Source of the DNA: Burkholderiaceae bacterium | GTDB lineage: Bacteria > Pseudomonadota > Gammaproteobacteria > Burkholderiales > Burkholderiaceae_C | DNA length: 64,000 nucleotides | NCBI GenBank assembly: GCA_024235915.1 | Contig: JACKLO010000007.1 | Coordinates: 558,001 to 622,000, forward strand | Direction of reading: 5' to 3' | In this document: positions 28,511-37,261 of the stretch, one piece after another | Layout of the letters: the number at the start of each line of letters is the position of its first letter | How positions within the stretch are numbered: position 1 is the stretch's first letter | The notes under the pieces: generated by a model | What the model was told of the DNA's origin: nothing | What the model saw: only the letters and a program-made list of their open reading frames with translations | The model's database searches: none | Translations under genes and position numbers: made by a program

Positions 28511-28546
28511 GAGGTTCGGGAACCTCGGACCGTGAACTGCCCCGGG
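28511..28546 (+). repeat. Hairpin plus dispersed repeat copy 4 upstream of the kinase pair
   Basis: A perfect 6-bp stem GAGGTT (28511-28516) and AACCTC (28521-28526) is followed directly by GGACCGTGAACTGCCCCGGG (28527-28546), 17 of 20 bases like the copy at 26409-26428. The repeat ends 34 bases before the first start codon of the pseudokinase gene. Confidence 0.45.
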
Positions 28547-28580
28547 TTTGAGGCGCTGATCATGCGTTTGCCGCGAACGG

Positions 28581-30344
28581 ATGGGCGTCCAATCGATCGC
28601 AATGACCGCCACTGCCTCGTCATCGCCCCAGGCCGCGCCGACCCGCGCCCAGGCTGTACGCACGTTCGGGCGCTATCAACTGCTCAGCCTGCTGGGCAAG
28701 AGTGAGCGGACCATGGCCTGGCGCGTGGCCGACCCGCGCAGCGGACAGGACCTGGTGCTTGTGCTCCCCCGCCATCAACCCCAGACGACTGCCGCACTGG
28801 AGGTGTGGATCAGTGCCGTGCGGCGGGCGGGGCGGCTCAGCCACCCCAGTCTGGCCGCCGTGGTCGACAGTGGCGTCGTGGACCACTGGCCATTCGTGGC
28901 CTACGACCCACGCGATGATGTCGCGTTGTCGGAGCGCATCTCCCGCAAGGGCGAGCCGGCCGCGGAAGTGGCGTCCTGGGCGGTCAACGGCCTGGCAGGC
29001 CTGGCCTTCGCCCATGACGCCGGCGTCGCCCATGGCGATCTCCAGCCCTTCCTGGTGCTGCTCTCGGCACAGGGACAGGTCCGCTTGATGGGGGCCGCTG
29101 TGGCGAACTCCGACGCCACGGCCGCAGAGGCGGCCAGCCTGGCGGCTCAACGCGACGCCGCCCAGCGCGACGTGCTGGCCTTCGGGCTCATCGTGCACCA
29201 TGCATTGGCCGGCGCTCCAGCGTTGGACCAGCCCGATGTTGGCATCGCGCTGCGCGAACTGCCGCCCTTGGGGCGCGAGATCATCCGGCTGCCGTTCACC
29301 ACCGGGCAGCCGGTGCCTGATGCCTTGCGGGCCATCGTCAACCGTGCGACCGATCGGCAGGAGCGACAGCGCTACCGAAACGCCCGCACCTTGCTGCGGG
29401 CACTGCAGGGCTGGCTGAAGACCGAAGCCGATGGTGGTGCCGGGCCACTGGCCCTGCTGCTGGACCGATTGCACACCGTGGGTTTGCTGCCGGCGTCGCC
29501 CGGCGTGGCGGAACGTGCCGCGCGCCTGGCCCTGATGGAGCGGGAGCGCACCATCGAGCTGGCTGGCATCGTGCTGCAAGACATTGCACTGACGTTTGAA
29601 CTGCTGCGCGCGGTCAACACCGCCCAGGTCCGCGGCGGCCAGGTGGCCGGCACGGGCCCGGTGCTGACGATGCGGCGGGCCATCGCCATGCTGGGCCTGG
29701 ATGGCGTCCGACGCGCCGCACTGGCGCTGCGGACCTGGCCCGGACCACTCGATGAAGCCAACGCCACGCGGCTGAGGCAGCAGTTCGACCAGGTCATGAA
29801 GGCGGCCCGCGTGGCGCAGTCGCTGCGGCCTGCCGGCTACGACCCCGAGGTCGTGTGCATGGTCACCTTGCTGCAGAGCCTGGGCCGATTGGCGGTGCGC
29901 TACCACTTCCCGGATGAAGCCCAACAGATCCATCGTCTGATGCAACCAGCGCCGAATCCCAAGGAAGGCGAACCCGACGAGCCTGGCATGAGCGAAGAGG
30001 CTGCCGCCTGGGCGGTGCTCGGCACCGGCATCGACGACCTGGGCGTGGCCATTGCCCGCCATTGGGGCCTGGACGCCAGTGTGCAGCACATGGTGCGCCG
30101 GCAGCCGCTCGCCTCCACAGTGCGTCAGGCAGACGGCGACGACGATCTGCTGCGCCTGACGGCCAGTTGCGGCATCGAGGCCGTGGACGCACTGGCCCAG
30201 CCGGCAACCCAGGTGCAGGCCGCGCTGCAGCGCGTCCTGCAACGCTATGCCCGCCCGTTGGGGCTGACCTTCAAGGACCTGCAGATGGCCCTGGAACTGC
30301 TGCTGCCCCCAGGCGCTGAGGACGCGGCCCGGAGGGTGGCATGA
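28581..30344 (+). CDS. Pseudokinase-HDOD protein (degenerate Ser/Thr kinase domain fused to HDOD)
   Basis: 587 residues. Residues about 27-275 align with the kinase domain of the next gene (GRYQLLSLLGK...; LRAIVNRATDRQERQRYRNARTLLRALQGWL) but the catalytic machinery is lost: the glycine loop is LGKSERTMAW, the ATP-binding Lys position is Leu/Pro (LVLVLPRH), the catalytic loop is HGDLQPFL at 151-158 (Asp kept, Arg, Lys and the Mg-binding Asn gone) and DFG is replaced by GAA. Residues about 290-500 are an HDOD domain (ELLRAVNTAQ, AIAMLGLDGVRRAAL, YHFPDEAQQIHRLM). Start 28581; ATG 28602 is also in frame. ATGA overlap with the next gene. Probably a regulatory partner of that kinase (inference). 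Confidence 0.85.
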   Translation: MGVQSIAMTATASSSPQAAPTRAQAVRTFGRYQLLSLLGKSERTMAWRVADPRSGQDLVLVLPRHQPQTTAALEVWISAVRRAGRLSHPSLAAVVDSGVVDHWPFVAYDPRDDVALSERISRKGEPAAEVASWAVNGLAGLAFAHDAGVAHGDLQPFLVLLSAQGQVRLMGAAVANSDATAAEAASLAAQRDAAQRDVLAFGLIVHHALAGAPALDQPDVGIALRELPPLGREIIRLPFTTGQPVPDALRAIVNRATDRQERQRYRNARTLLRALQGWLKTEADGGAGPLALLLDRLHTVGLLPASPGVAERAARLALMERERTIELAGIVLQDIALTFELLRAVNTAQVRGGQVAGTGPVLTMRRAIAMLGLDGVRRAALALRTWPGPLDEANATRLRQQFDQVMKAARVAQSLRPAGYDPEVVCMVTLLQSLGRLAVRYHFPDEAQQIHRLMQPAPNPKEGEPDEPGMSEEAAAWAVLGTGIDDLGVAIARHWGLDASVQHMVRRQPLASTVRQADGDDDLLRLTASCGIEAVDALAQPATQVQAALQRVLQRYARPLGLTFKDLQMALELLLPPGAEDAARRVA

Positions 30345-32734
30345 GTGCCGTGCGTGCTGCCGGACGTCGCGTCGGCCGCTTCGAGTTGCTGCGTGAACTG
30401 GGGCGCGGCGCGCAGGCCACCGTCTGGCTCGGCCATGACGCGCGCCTCGAGCGCGAAGTGGCCATCAAGCTGCTGGATCCGCAGGCCGATGACCTGCAGA
30501 CCTGGCTGCACGAGGCCAGGGCGGTCAGCCGCCTGACCCATCCCAGCATCGTTCCGGTCTTCGAGGCCGACACCGTGGACGGCCAGCCCATGCTGGTGTT
30601 CGAGTTCGTCGATGGCGGCACCTTGGCCGACGCCCGACGGGGCAAGGGCCCGATGCCGCCCCGCGACGCCGTTTCGCTGATGATTGGCGTGCTGGACGCG
30701 CTGTCCACGGCGCATGCGCAAGGCATCGTGCACCGGGACCTGAAGCCGTCCAACCTGCTGTTGTCCAGCGACGGGCGGGCCCGGGTGATGGACTTCGGCA
30801 TCGCGGCCCGTGTGGCCGGCGGGGGCGACGGCCGCATCGCCGGGACGCCAGGCTACATGTCACCCGAAGCGGCACGCGGCGAGGCACCGGCCCCGCAGAT
30901 GGACGTGTTCGCTGCAGGCATGCTGCTGGGTGAGTTGTTGGCGGGCATGCCGCTGCTGCGCGAGCGCGACCCGTATCGGGCCATCCATCGCGTGCAGCAC
31001 GAGGACTTCGCGGTGCCGGCGCAGGTGCGCATCGACGATACGCTGCGGGCCATCGTTGCCCGCGCCGTGGCGCGCGACCCGCGCCAGCGCTACGACAGTG
31101 CGGCCTCGTTCCGCGATGCGCTGATCGCCTGGGCCAACCCGACGGAGCAGGGCGATGCGGCGGCGGGTGGTGGGCATGGCACGCTGGAGTTCCTGCTCCG
31201 GCGCATGAAGCACAAGCGCGACTTCCCGGCGCTCGGCGAGTCCATCGTGCGCATCCAGCGCATCGCCAGTTCGGAGACGGAGAGCCTGGCCAGCCTGTCC
31301 GCCGAGATCCTCAAGGACGTGGCGCTGACCAACAAGCTGCTGCGCATGGTCAACACTGTGCATTTCGCCAATGCCGGGGCTGGCAGCATCAGCACCATTT
31401 CGCGCGCGGTGGCCCTGGTGGGTTTTGCCGGCATCCGCAACATGGCCTTGTCGGTGGTGCTGCTGGACCACATGCAGGACCAGGAGCACGCGGCACAGAT
31501 CCGCGAGGAGTTCCTGCGTGGGCTGATGGCCGGCACCTTGGCGGCCGAGTTGACGACGAATCCGCGGGAAGCCGAGGAAACCTTCATCGGTGCGATGTTC
31601 CAGAACCTCGGCCGCATGCTCACGCAGTATTACTTCCCGGAAGAGGCACAGCAGATCCGCCAGAGTGCCAAGCGATCTGGCATGGCCGCCGAGGACAAGG
31701 CCGCCGTCAAGGTGCTGGGCCTGAGCCATGGCGAACTGGGCATCGGCGTGGCCAAGTCCTGGGGACTGCCCGACAGCCTCCAGCGCATGATGGCCATGCC
31801 CGCCACCGAGCCGCCGTCCAAGGGCGTGGAAAAGGGCATCGAGCGGCAGCGCTGGATTGGCCGCATCGCCAACGAGATCACCGACACCATGCTCGGCGAC
31901 GATGTCGCCGGCGTGGAGGCCCGCATCGGTCACCTCGCGGAAGAATTCTCGGCGGCCCTGTCGCTGCCGCGGCGCACTGTGCTGGCCGCCGCTGACGCAG
32001 CGCGTGAACGCCTGACTCACCTGGCCGACGCCCTGGGCCTGCAGGTCACGCCTGACGCGCCGGCGAGCCGGCTGATGGTGCCACCGCATGACGCCACGGT
32101 CGACACGCTGGCACCGCATCAACTGGCCGCGACCGCGCACGCGCCACTGGACGACGACGGGCTGACCATCGTGCTGGACGACAAGCCGGCGCCGCCGCCG
32201 TCCGGCCCGCCGCCGTCGGAGTTGCTGGCTTCCGGCATCCAGGACATCACCAACAGCATGGTGGCCGATGGCTTCAAGCTCAACGAGGTGTTGCGCATGG
32301 TGCTGGAGACCATGTACCGCGCGCTGGGTTTCCGCCGTGTGATCTTCTGCCTGCGCGACCCGAAGACCGAGACGCTCACCGGCCGCTTCGGCCTGGGAGA
32401 CGATGTCGACAAGGTGAAGGCGGCGTTCAACGTGGCATTGAAGCCTGCCACGGCCCCCGACCTGTTCAGCGCCATCTGCACCAAGGGCATGGACACGCTG
32501 ATCGCCGACGCCACTGCGGCCAATGTGGCGCAGCGCCTTCCGGCCTGGTACCGCAGCAGCGTCAACGCGCCGACCTTTCTGATGCTGCCGATGGCGATGA
32601 AGGGCAAGACCTTCGCGCTCATCTACGCCGACAAGGGCCGCCCGGGCGGCATCGAGGTCGACGAGAAGGAACTGTCGCTGCTGCGCACGCTGCGCAACCA
32701 GGCCGTGATGGCCTTCAGGCAACTGGGTTCCTGA
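30341..32734 (+). CDS. Serine/threonine protein kinase with HDOD and GAF domains
   Basis: 797 residues. Kinase domain about 10-265 with all key residues: glycine loop LGRGAQATVW, K43 in VAIKLL, catalytic loop IVHRDLKPSN (H131, R132, D133), DFG at 151-153 and GTPGYMSPE from about 168. HDOD domain about 282-500 (KLLRMVNTVHFANAG, AVALVGFAGIRNMALSVVL, YYFPEEAQQIRQ). A Pro/Ala-rich linker (about 610-625, PAPPPSGPPPSE) leads to a GAF-like domain from about 627 to the end (QDITNSMVADGFKLNEVL; LLRTLRNQAVMAF). No membrane segment. Start behind GGAGG, overlapping the pseudokinase stop by four bases. HDOD proteins are signalling modules; a cytoplasmic small-molecule-responsive phospho-switch is likely, but its target is unknown. 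Confidence 0.88.
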   Translation: MSAVRAAGRRVGRFELLRELGRGAQATVWLGHDARLEREVAIKLLDPQADDLQTWLHEARAVSRLTHPSIVPVFEADTVDGQPMLVFEFVDGGTLADARRGKGPMPPRDAVSLMIGVLDALSTAHAQGIVHRDLKPSNLLLSSDGRARVMDFGIAARVAGGGDGRIAGTPGYMSPEAARGEAPAPQMDVFAAGMLLGELLAGMPLLRERDPYRAIHRVQHEDFAVPAQVRIDDTLRAIVARAVARDPRQRYDSAASFRDALIAWANPTEQGDAAAGGGHGTLEFLLRRMKHKRDFPALGESIVRIQRIASSETESLASLSAEILKDVALTNKLLRMVNTVHFANAGAGSISTISRAVALVGFAGIRNMALSVVLLDHMQDQEHAAQIREEFLRGLMAGTLAAELTTNPREAEETFIGAMFQNLGRMLTQYYFPEEAQQIRQSAKRSGMAAEDKAAVKVLGLSHGELGIGVAKSWGLPDSLQRMMAMPATEPPSKGVEKGIERQRWIGRIANEITDTMLGDDVAGVEARIGHLAEEFSAALSLPRRTVLAAADAARERLTHLADALGLQVTPDAPASRLMVPPHDATVDTLAPHQLAATAHAPLDDDGLTIVLDDKPAPPPSGPPPSELLASGIQDITNSMVADGFKLNEVLRMVLETMYRALGFRRVIFCLRDPKTETLTGRFGLGDDVDKVKAAFNVALKPATAPDLFSAICTKGMDTLIADATAANVAQRLPAWYRSSVNAPTFLMLPMAMKGKTFALIYADKGRPGGIEVDEKELSLLRTLRNQAVMAFRQLGS

Positions 32735-32772
32735 GGTCCTTCAGGCGAGACTGCCTGGGACCCCTATGAAGG

Positions 32773-32794
32773 GTGCCGAGCCTGACCCCGGCAC
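32773..32794 (+). repeat. Short palindrome after the kinase gene
   Basis: GTGCCG (32773-32778) pairs with CGGCAC (32789-32794) around AGCCTGACCC. The rest of 32735-32915 shows no gene. GTGCC...TGACCCC sequences of this style are frequent intergenic repeats in some Burkholderiales genomes (from memory; not verifiable here). Confidence 0.35.
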
Positions 32795-32915
32795 TGGTTG
32801 CAACGCTGAGGGCTGCTTGGTTCCCCACCTGACCCGGTTGGGCGCGCTTCCATGCGGGGAGGCCCGGCGAAGCGGATTCTAGCTGCAGCGCCAGGGTGAC
32901 CGCGGCGGGCGCGCT

Positions 32916-34064
32916 TCAGCGCAGTTGCAGCGCGTCGGCTTCCCAGGTCAGGCCAAGCGGTTCGACCACCAGCCGCTTCGGCCCGGCTTCAACACGGCCT
33001 GCCACCCAGGCGGCCACACCATGGTCGCGTGCCAGCTGTGCCGCACGCTCGGCCTCGTCGGCGGCCACGAAGAGCGCGAAACCCGCGCCCATGTTCAGCG
33101 TGCCGTAGGCCTCTTCGTCGTCCTGCTGCGCCTGCTGCTGGATGAAGCGCAGCACTGGCGGCACCGGCGGCACCTGGGTGATGCGGTAGGTGAACGTGCC
33201 CGGGTGGCGCAGCAGCTTGCGCCAGCCGTGGCCTGTGATGTTGGCCGCATAGTGCGGCACGATGCCTGCCTTGGCGAGTGCCTCGGTCACCGGTGAATAG
33301 AGCACCGTGGGCGCCAGCAGCGCCTCGCCATAGCTGCTGCCGTCGTCCAGCGGCGTCAGGTAGCCCTGCGGCAGGCGCTCCACCAGCTTGCGCGCCAGGC
33401 TCAGCCCGTTGGCGTGGATGCCGCTGGAGGCCAGCAGCACGATGGCATCGCCTTCGGTCAGGCGGTCGCCCAGCGTCAACCGCGTCTTCGGATTCACAAG
33501 TCCGGTGCAGGACGCCGCCAGGTCGATGCGGTCGGCCTCCACGATGCCGGCCAGCGCCGGCGTCTCACCGCCGCCCCAGGCCACGCCGCAGACCTCGCAG
33601 GCGTGTTTCCAGCCGTCCACCAGCGCCTGGGCACGCTGCGCGTCGCCGAACCAGTCGCTGCCGCCGGCGGCCCAGTAGGCCTGCACCACCAGCGGCGTGG
33701 CGCCCACGGTGATGAGGTCGTTGACCGCCATCGCGATCGTGTCCTGCGCGATGCCGTCGTAGAAGCTGCGGCCGGTGAGGCGCTGCATCTCGTCGGCCAC
33801 CAGGGCCTTGCTGCCCAGGCATTCGACGATGCTGGCCAGGTAGAACGGCCCCACGTCGACCACATAGGCCGACTCGCCGCGCGAAGCGGCCACTTCACCG
33901 AAGCCGTGAGTGGCCAGCAAGGGCGCCGTGGATGCCGCGGCGCGCTGTGCCGCTACCTTCAGCGGGTCGATCAGGTCGTAGACGACGCCGGACTGTTCGT
34001 AGGTCAGCGGGGTGCTGGGTGCGGGCGAGGAAGCAGAGGTCTCGGCGGGGATGTCAGCGCTCAT
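32916..34064 (-). CDS. AIR synthase (PurM)-like protein
   Basis: 382 residues of the PurM superfamily. The core is visible: TYEQSGVVYDLIDPLKVAAQ, DTIAMAVNDLITVGATPL (PurM has DTIGxDLVAMCVNDI), VAWGGGETPALAGIV (PurM has GGETAEMPG), SSGIHANGLSLARKLVE and HYAANITGHGWRKLLR. The usual PurM opening around YKDAGVDIDAG and the usual acidic clusters differ, and it is about 35 residues longer. It may be the organism's phosphoribosylformylglycinamidine cyclo-ligase of a divergent type or a paralogue with another ATP-dependent reaction, so I give no symbol. It is divergent from dnaX by 43 bases. Confidence 0.8.
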   Translation of the reverse strand: MSADIPAETSASSPAPSTPLTYEQSGVVYDLIDPLKVAAQRAAASTAPLLATHGFGEVAASRGESAYVVDVGPFYLASIVECLGSKALVADEMQRLTGRSFYDGIAQDTIAMAVNDLITVGATPLVVQAYWAAGGSDWFGDAQRAQALVDGWKHACEVCGVAWGGGETPALAGIVEADRIDLAASCTGLVNPKTRLTLGDRLTEGDAIVLLASSGIHANGLSLARKLVERLPQGYLTPLDDGSSYGEALLAPTVLYSPVTEALAKAGIVPHYAANITGHGWRKLLRHPGTFTYRITQVPPVPPVLRFIQQQAQQDDEEAYGTLNMGAGFALFVAADEAERAAQLARDHGVAAWVAGRVEAGPKRLVVEPLGLTWEADALQLR

Positions 34065-34071
34065 GGGCCGG

Positions 34072-34077
34072 GATTAT
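34072..34077 (-). promoter_or_regulatory. GATAAT -10-like box 7 bases before the PurM-like start
   Basis: Minus strand GATAAT from 34077 to 34072; start codon at 34064. No Shine-Dalgarno between; consistent with a leaderless transcript. Confidence 0.4.
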
Positions 34078-34094
34078 CGCCGGGGGCCCACCCG

Positions 34095-34100
34095 TAGAAT
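34095..34100 (+). promoter_or_regulatory. TAGAAT -10-like box 7 bases before the dnaX start
   Basis: TAGAAT at 34095-34100, then GCCCGCG and the ATG at 34108. Back to back with the GATAAT box of the divergent PurM-like gene, 17 bases apart. No good -35 on either strand. Confidence 0.4.
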
Positions 34101-34107
34101 GCCCGCG

Positions 34108-35859
34108 ATGTCGTACGTCGTCCTGGCCCGCAAGTACCGGCCGCGCAGCTTTGCCGAGATGGTGGGGCAGCCGCATGTCGTGCAGGCGCTGGGCAACGCG
34201 CTGGAACGGGGCCGGCTGCACCACGCCTACCTCTTCACCGGCACCCGTGGCATCGGCAAGACCACCATCAGCCGCATCCTGGCCAAGAGCCTGAACTGCA
34301 CCGGTGCCGACGGGCAGGGTGGCATCACGGCGCAGCCCTGCGGCGTCTGCCACGCCTGCACCGCGGTGGATGCCGACCGCTACCCCGACTACATCGAGAT
34401 GGACGCGGCCAGCAACGGGGGCAAGGAGGAGATCCGCGACCTCATCGAGCGCGCTGCCTACAAGCCCAGCGTCGGGCGCTTCAAGGTCTTCATGATCGAC
34501 GAAGCGCACCAGCTCACCAAGGACGCCTTCAACGCGCTGCTGAAGACGCTGGAGGAGCCGCCGGAGTACCTCAAGTTCGTGCTGGCCACCACCGACCCGG
34601 AGAAGATGCTGCCGACGGTGCTCAGCCGCTGCCTGCAGTTCAACCTGCGGCCCATGGCGCCAGAAACAGTGCAGGCCCACCTGCAGACGGTGCTCAACGC
34701 CGAAGCCGTGCCGTTCGAAGCAGCGGCACTGCGCGTGCTCGGCAAGGCGGCGCGCGGTTCGATGCGCGACGCGCTGTCGCTCACCGACCAGGCCATCGCC
34801 TACAGTGGCGGGCGGGTGGACGAGGCCGTGGTGCGCGGCATGTTGGGCAGCGTGGACCGCAGCCAGGCTGCGGGCCTGCTGCAGGCGCTGGCCGATCGCG
34901 ACGCGCCGGCGCTGCTGCAGGGGGTGGATGCACTGCGGGCGGCGGGGTTGTCGGCCTCGGCCACGCTGGAGGCCATGGCCGCGCTGCTGCAGCAGGCCGC
35001 GGTGGAACAGGCTGTGCCCGGCGCCCTCGACGACACCGACCCCGAGACGCCCGCCGCACGTGCACTGGCGGTGCAGATGCCCGCCGACGAGTTGCAGCTG
35101 CTCTACAGCATCGTGGTGCATGGCCGGCCCGAGTTGGCGCTGATGAGCGACGAATACGGCGCGCTGACGATGGTGCTGCTGCGCCTGTTTGCCTTTCCCG
35201 CCGCGGGGCAAGGTGCCGCTGTGCCGGCACCACGGCCGGTGCGCCAGCAGCCGCTGCGGGCCCCGGCGCCGCCAGCGCTGGCCGTTCCCGCGCCGGCGGT
35301 GGCCCCGCCGGGCCAGCCGCCGACCCCGCCTCGCGCCGCTGAACCGACGCCGAAGCCCCTGGCGCCTGCGGTGCCAAGGCCGCCGACACCCCGCGTCCCG
35401 GACCAGGACGCCGCACCGCCGCCACCATGTGCACCCGCATCCGCCAGCGTCGAGCCCACGTCCGCCGACCCGGCCCTGGGCGACCGCTGGCAGGCGCTGG
35501 TGCTGCAGCTCATCGACGCGGGGGCCATCGCCACGCTGACCCGGGAACTGGCCTGGCAGGGTGGCCTCGTGCATGTTGACGGTGCCCGTTGGACCTTGCA
35601 GGTGGAACGCGAAACCCTGCGCGCGCCTGCCCTGGCCGACCGGCTGGCGGCAGCGCTGACCGACCTGACCGGCGCTGCCGTCACCGTGGCCGTGCAAGCT
35701 GGCGTGCCCGCCGACAGCCCGGCCCGACGCGAGGCCGCCGAGCGCGAACGCCGTCAGCGCGCCGCCGAGGCCGCCATCCACGGTGATCCGTTGGTGCAGG
35801 AACTGTTGGCCCAGTTTCCGGGCGCCCAGATCGTGCCCGGCTCGATCAAACCCGTCTGA
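34108..35859 (+). CDS. dnaX: DNA polymerase III tau subunit (gamma/tau)
   Basis: 583-residue clamp-loader subunit. Seen: MSYVVLARKYRPRSFAEMVG at the start, Walker A GTRGIGKTT (about residues 44-52), zinc-module cysteines around CGVCHACTAVD, Walker B FMIDEAHQLTKDAFNALLK and the SRC motif LSRCLQFNL. Residues about 365-455 are a Pro/Ala-rich linker, then tau domains ending LVQELLAQFPGAQIVPGSIKPV. ATG 34108 is chosen; ATG 34099 would add three residues. I see no A-rich slippery site for gamma production, so only tau may be made. ybaB and recR follow, the standard dnaX-ybaB-recR order. Confidence 0.95.
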   Translation: MSYVVLARKYRPRSFAEMVGQPHVVQALGNALERGRLHHAYLFTGTRGIGKTTISRILAKSLNCTGADGQGGITAQPCGVCHACTAVDADRYPDYIEMDAASNGGKEEIRDLIERAAYKPSVGRFKVFMIDEAHQLTKDAFNALLKTLEEPPEYLKFVLATTDPEKMLPTVLSRCLQFNLRPMAPETVQAHLQTVLNAEAVPFEAAALRVLGKAARGSMRDALSLTDQAIAYSGGRVDEAVVRGMLGSVDRSQAAGLLQALADRDAPALLQGVDALRAAGLSASATLEAMAALLQQAAVEQAVPGALDDTDPETPAARALAVQMPADELQLLYSIVVHGRPELALMSDEYGALTMVLLRLFAFPAAGQGAAVPAPRPVRQQPLRAPAPPALAVPAPAVAPPGQPPTPPRAAEPTPKPLAPAVPRPPTPRVPDQDAAPPPPCAPASASVEPTSADPALGDRWQALVLQLIDAGAIATLTRELAWQGGLVHVDGARWTLQVERETLRAPALADRLAAALTDLTGAAVTVAVQAGVPADSPARREAAERERRQRAAEAAIHGDPLVQELLAQFPGAQIVPGSIKPV

Positions 35860-35883
35860 ACCCCATCTTGAGAGGTTGCCGCC

Positions 35884-36210
35884 ATGATGAAGAACCAGCT
35901 CGCCGGCCTGATGAAGCAGGCCCAGGCCATGCAGGAGAACCTGAAGAAGGCCCAGGAGGAACTTGCCCACATCGAGGTCGAGGGCCAGTCCGGCGCCGGC
36001 CTGGTGAAGGTGCAGATGACGTGCAAGCATGACGTCAAGCGCGTCACCATCGACCCCAGCCTGTTCGACGAGGACCGCGACATGCTGGAGGACCTCGTCG
36101 CCGCCGCCTTCAACGACGCCCTGCGCCGCGCCGAGGAGACCAGCAGCGAGAAGATGGGCAAGCTCACCGCCGGCCTGCCGCTGCCTGGCGGCATGAAGTT
36201 CCCGTTCTGA
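35884..36210 (+). CDS. ybaB: YbaB/EbfC family nucleoid-associated protein
   Basis: 108 residues: MMKNQLAGLMKQAQAMQENLKKAQEELA, then VTIDPSLFDEDRDMLEDLVAAAFNDALRRAEE, typical for the dimeric DNA-binding YbaB fold. The ending GGMKFPF is also characteristic. It lies 24 bases after dnaX and 16 before recR and should be part of the same transcript. Confidence 0.95.
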   Translation: MMKNQLAGLMKQAQAMQENLKKAQEELAHIEVEGQSGAGLVKVQMTCKHDVKRVTIDPSLFDEDRDMLEDLVAAAFNDALRRAEETSSEKMGKLTAGLPLPGGMKFPF

Positions 36211-36226
36211 CACCCGGACCCGCGCC

Positions 36227-36814
36227 GTGGCCGAGCCGGCCCTGGAGGGGCTGATCGAGGCGCTGCAGCGCCTGCCGGGCGTCGGCCGCAAGTCGGCCCA
36301 GCGCATGGCCTTTCACCTGCTTCAGCACGACCGGCCCGGGGCGCAGTCCCTGGCCGGCGCGCTGCAGCATGCGGTGGGGGCCATGCACCACTGCACACGC
36401 TGCCACACCTTCACCGAAACCGAGGTCTGCGCCACCTGCAGCGACCCCGATCGCGACCCGCGCCTGCTCTGCGTGGTGGAAACGCCGGCCGATCAGGCGG
36501 CACTGGAGCGCAGCGGCAGCTACCGTGGCCACTACTACGTGCTGATGGGCCGGCTGTCGCCGCTGGATGGCATCGGCGTGGAAGCGCTGCAGGCGCGCGG
36601 CCTGCTGGCCCGTGCCACCGATGGTGCAGTGGAAGAGGTCATCCTTGCCACCAGCTTCACCGCCGAGGGCGAGGCCACGGCCCACGCGCTGTCCGAGGTG
36701 CTGCGCGCCCGCGGGCTGCGTGTCACCCGGTTGGCGCGCGGCGTGCCGGCCGGGAGCGAACTGGAGTATGTGGACCTGGGCACCATCGCCTATGCCCTGG
36801 TGGATCGACGATGA
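36227..36814 (+). CDS. recR: Recombination protein RecR
   Basis: 195 residues. Helix-hairpin-helix LQRLPGVGRKSAQRMAFHLL (about 12-31), the zinc finger HHCTRCHTFTETEVCATC, and the Toprim domain with LLCVVETPADQ and EEVILATSF...GEATA. RecR acts with RecO and RecF to load RecA at gaps. GTG start at 36227. Overlaps the cupin gene by four bases (ATGA). Confidence 0.96.
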   Translation: MAEPALEGLIEALQRLPGVGRKSAQRMAFHLLQHDRPGAQSLAGALQHAVGAMHHCTRCHTFTETEVCATCSDPDRDPRLLCVVETPADQAALERSGSYRGHYYVLMGRLSPLDGIGVEALQARGLLARATDGAVEEVILATSFTAEGEATAHALSEVLRARGLRVTRLARGVPAGSELEYVDLGTIAYALVDRR

Positions 36815-37209
36815 CGACCGAAACAAGCGCCGCGCCCGGCGTCCCGCGCGCCTTCAAGCTCACCGCCACCATGCCCGGCGCGCCGGAGGTGGACCATCCG
36901 CGGCCGGAGCGCCTGGAGCGGGGCAATCCGCGGCGCGAGACCTGGAATCGGGTGGACGCTGCCCTGCCAGCAGGGCGGCTCTACGCGGGTGTGTGGCGCT
37001 GCGAGCCCGGGCGCTGGCGCATCGCGATGGGGCCGCATGAGCATGAGTTGTTCACCGTGCTGGCGGGCCGCTGCCGCATCCATGCCGTTGATGGCGATGT
37101 GGTGGAGGCCGGCCCGGGCGAGGCCATCGTGCTCCCGGCCGGCTTCGAAGGTTCGTTCGAGGTGCTGGAGGCCTTGACCAAGACCTACGCCATCGTCGAC
37201 GCGACCTGA
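36811..37209 (+). CDS. Cupin-domain protein
   Basis: 132 residues with a single cupin (about 50-125): motif 1 is reduced to PHEHELFTVLAGRCRI and motif 2 to PGEAIVLPAGFEGSFEV, as in the small DUF861/EutQ-like group where metal ligands are incomplete. Function unknown. It overlaps recR by four bases and is likely co-translated with it, though that does not by itself imply a repair role. Confidence 0.82.
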   Translation: MTTETSAAPGVPRAFKLTATMPGAPEVDHPRPERLERGNPRRETWNRVDAALPAGRLYAGVWRCEPGRWRIAMGPHEHELFTVLAGRCRIHAVDGDVVEAGPGEAIVLPAGFEGSFEVLEALTKTYAIVDAT

Positions 37210-37261
37210 GCGGCCGGGCTGGAGGCCTCGCGCCGCGCCGCCGCCGTGCTCAGCGCCCTGC

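Noticed and set aside
34108..35859. Programmed frameshift in dnaX producing gamma
   Set aside because: No A AAA AAG-type slippery run or adjacent stem was found; the whole gene reads as tau.
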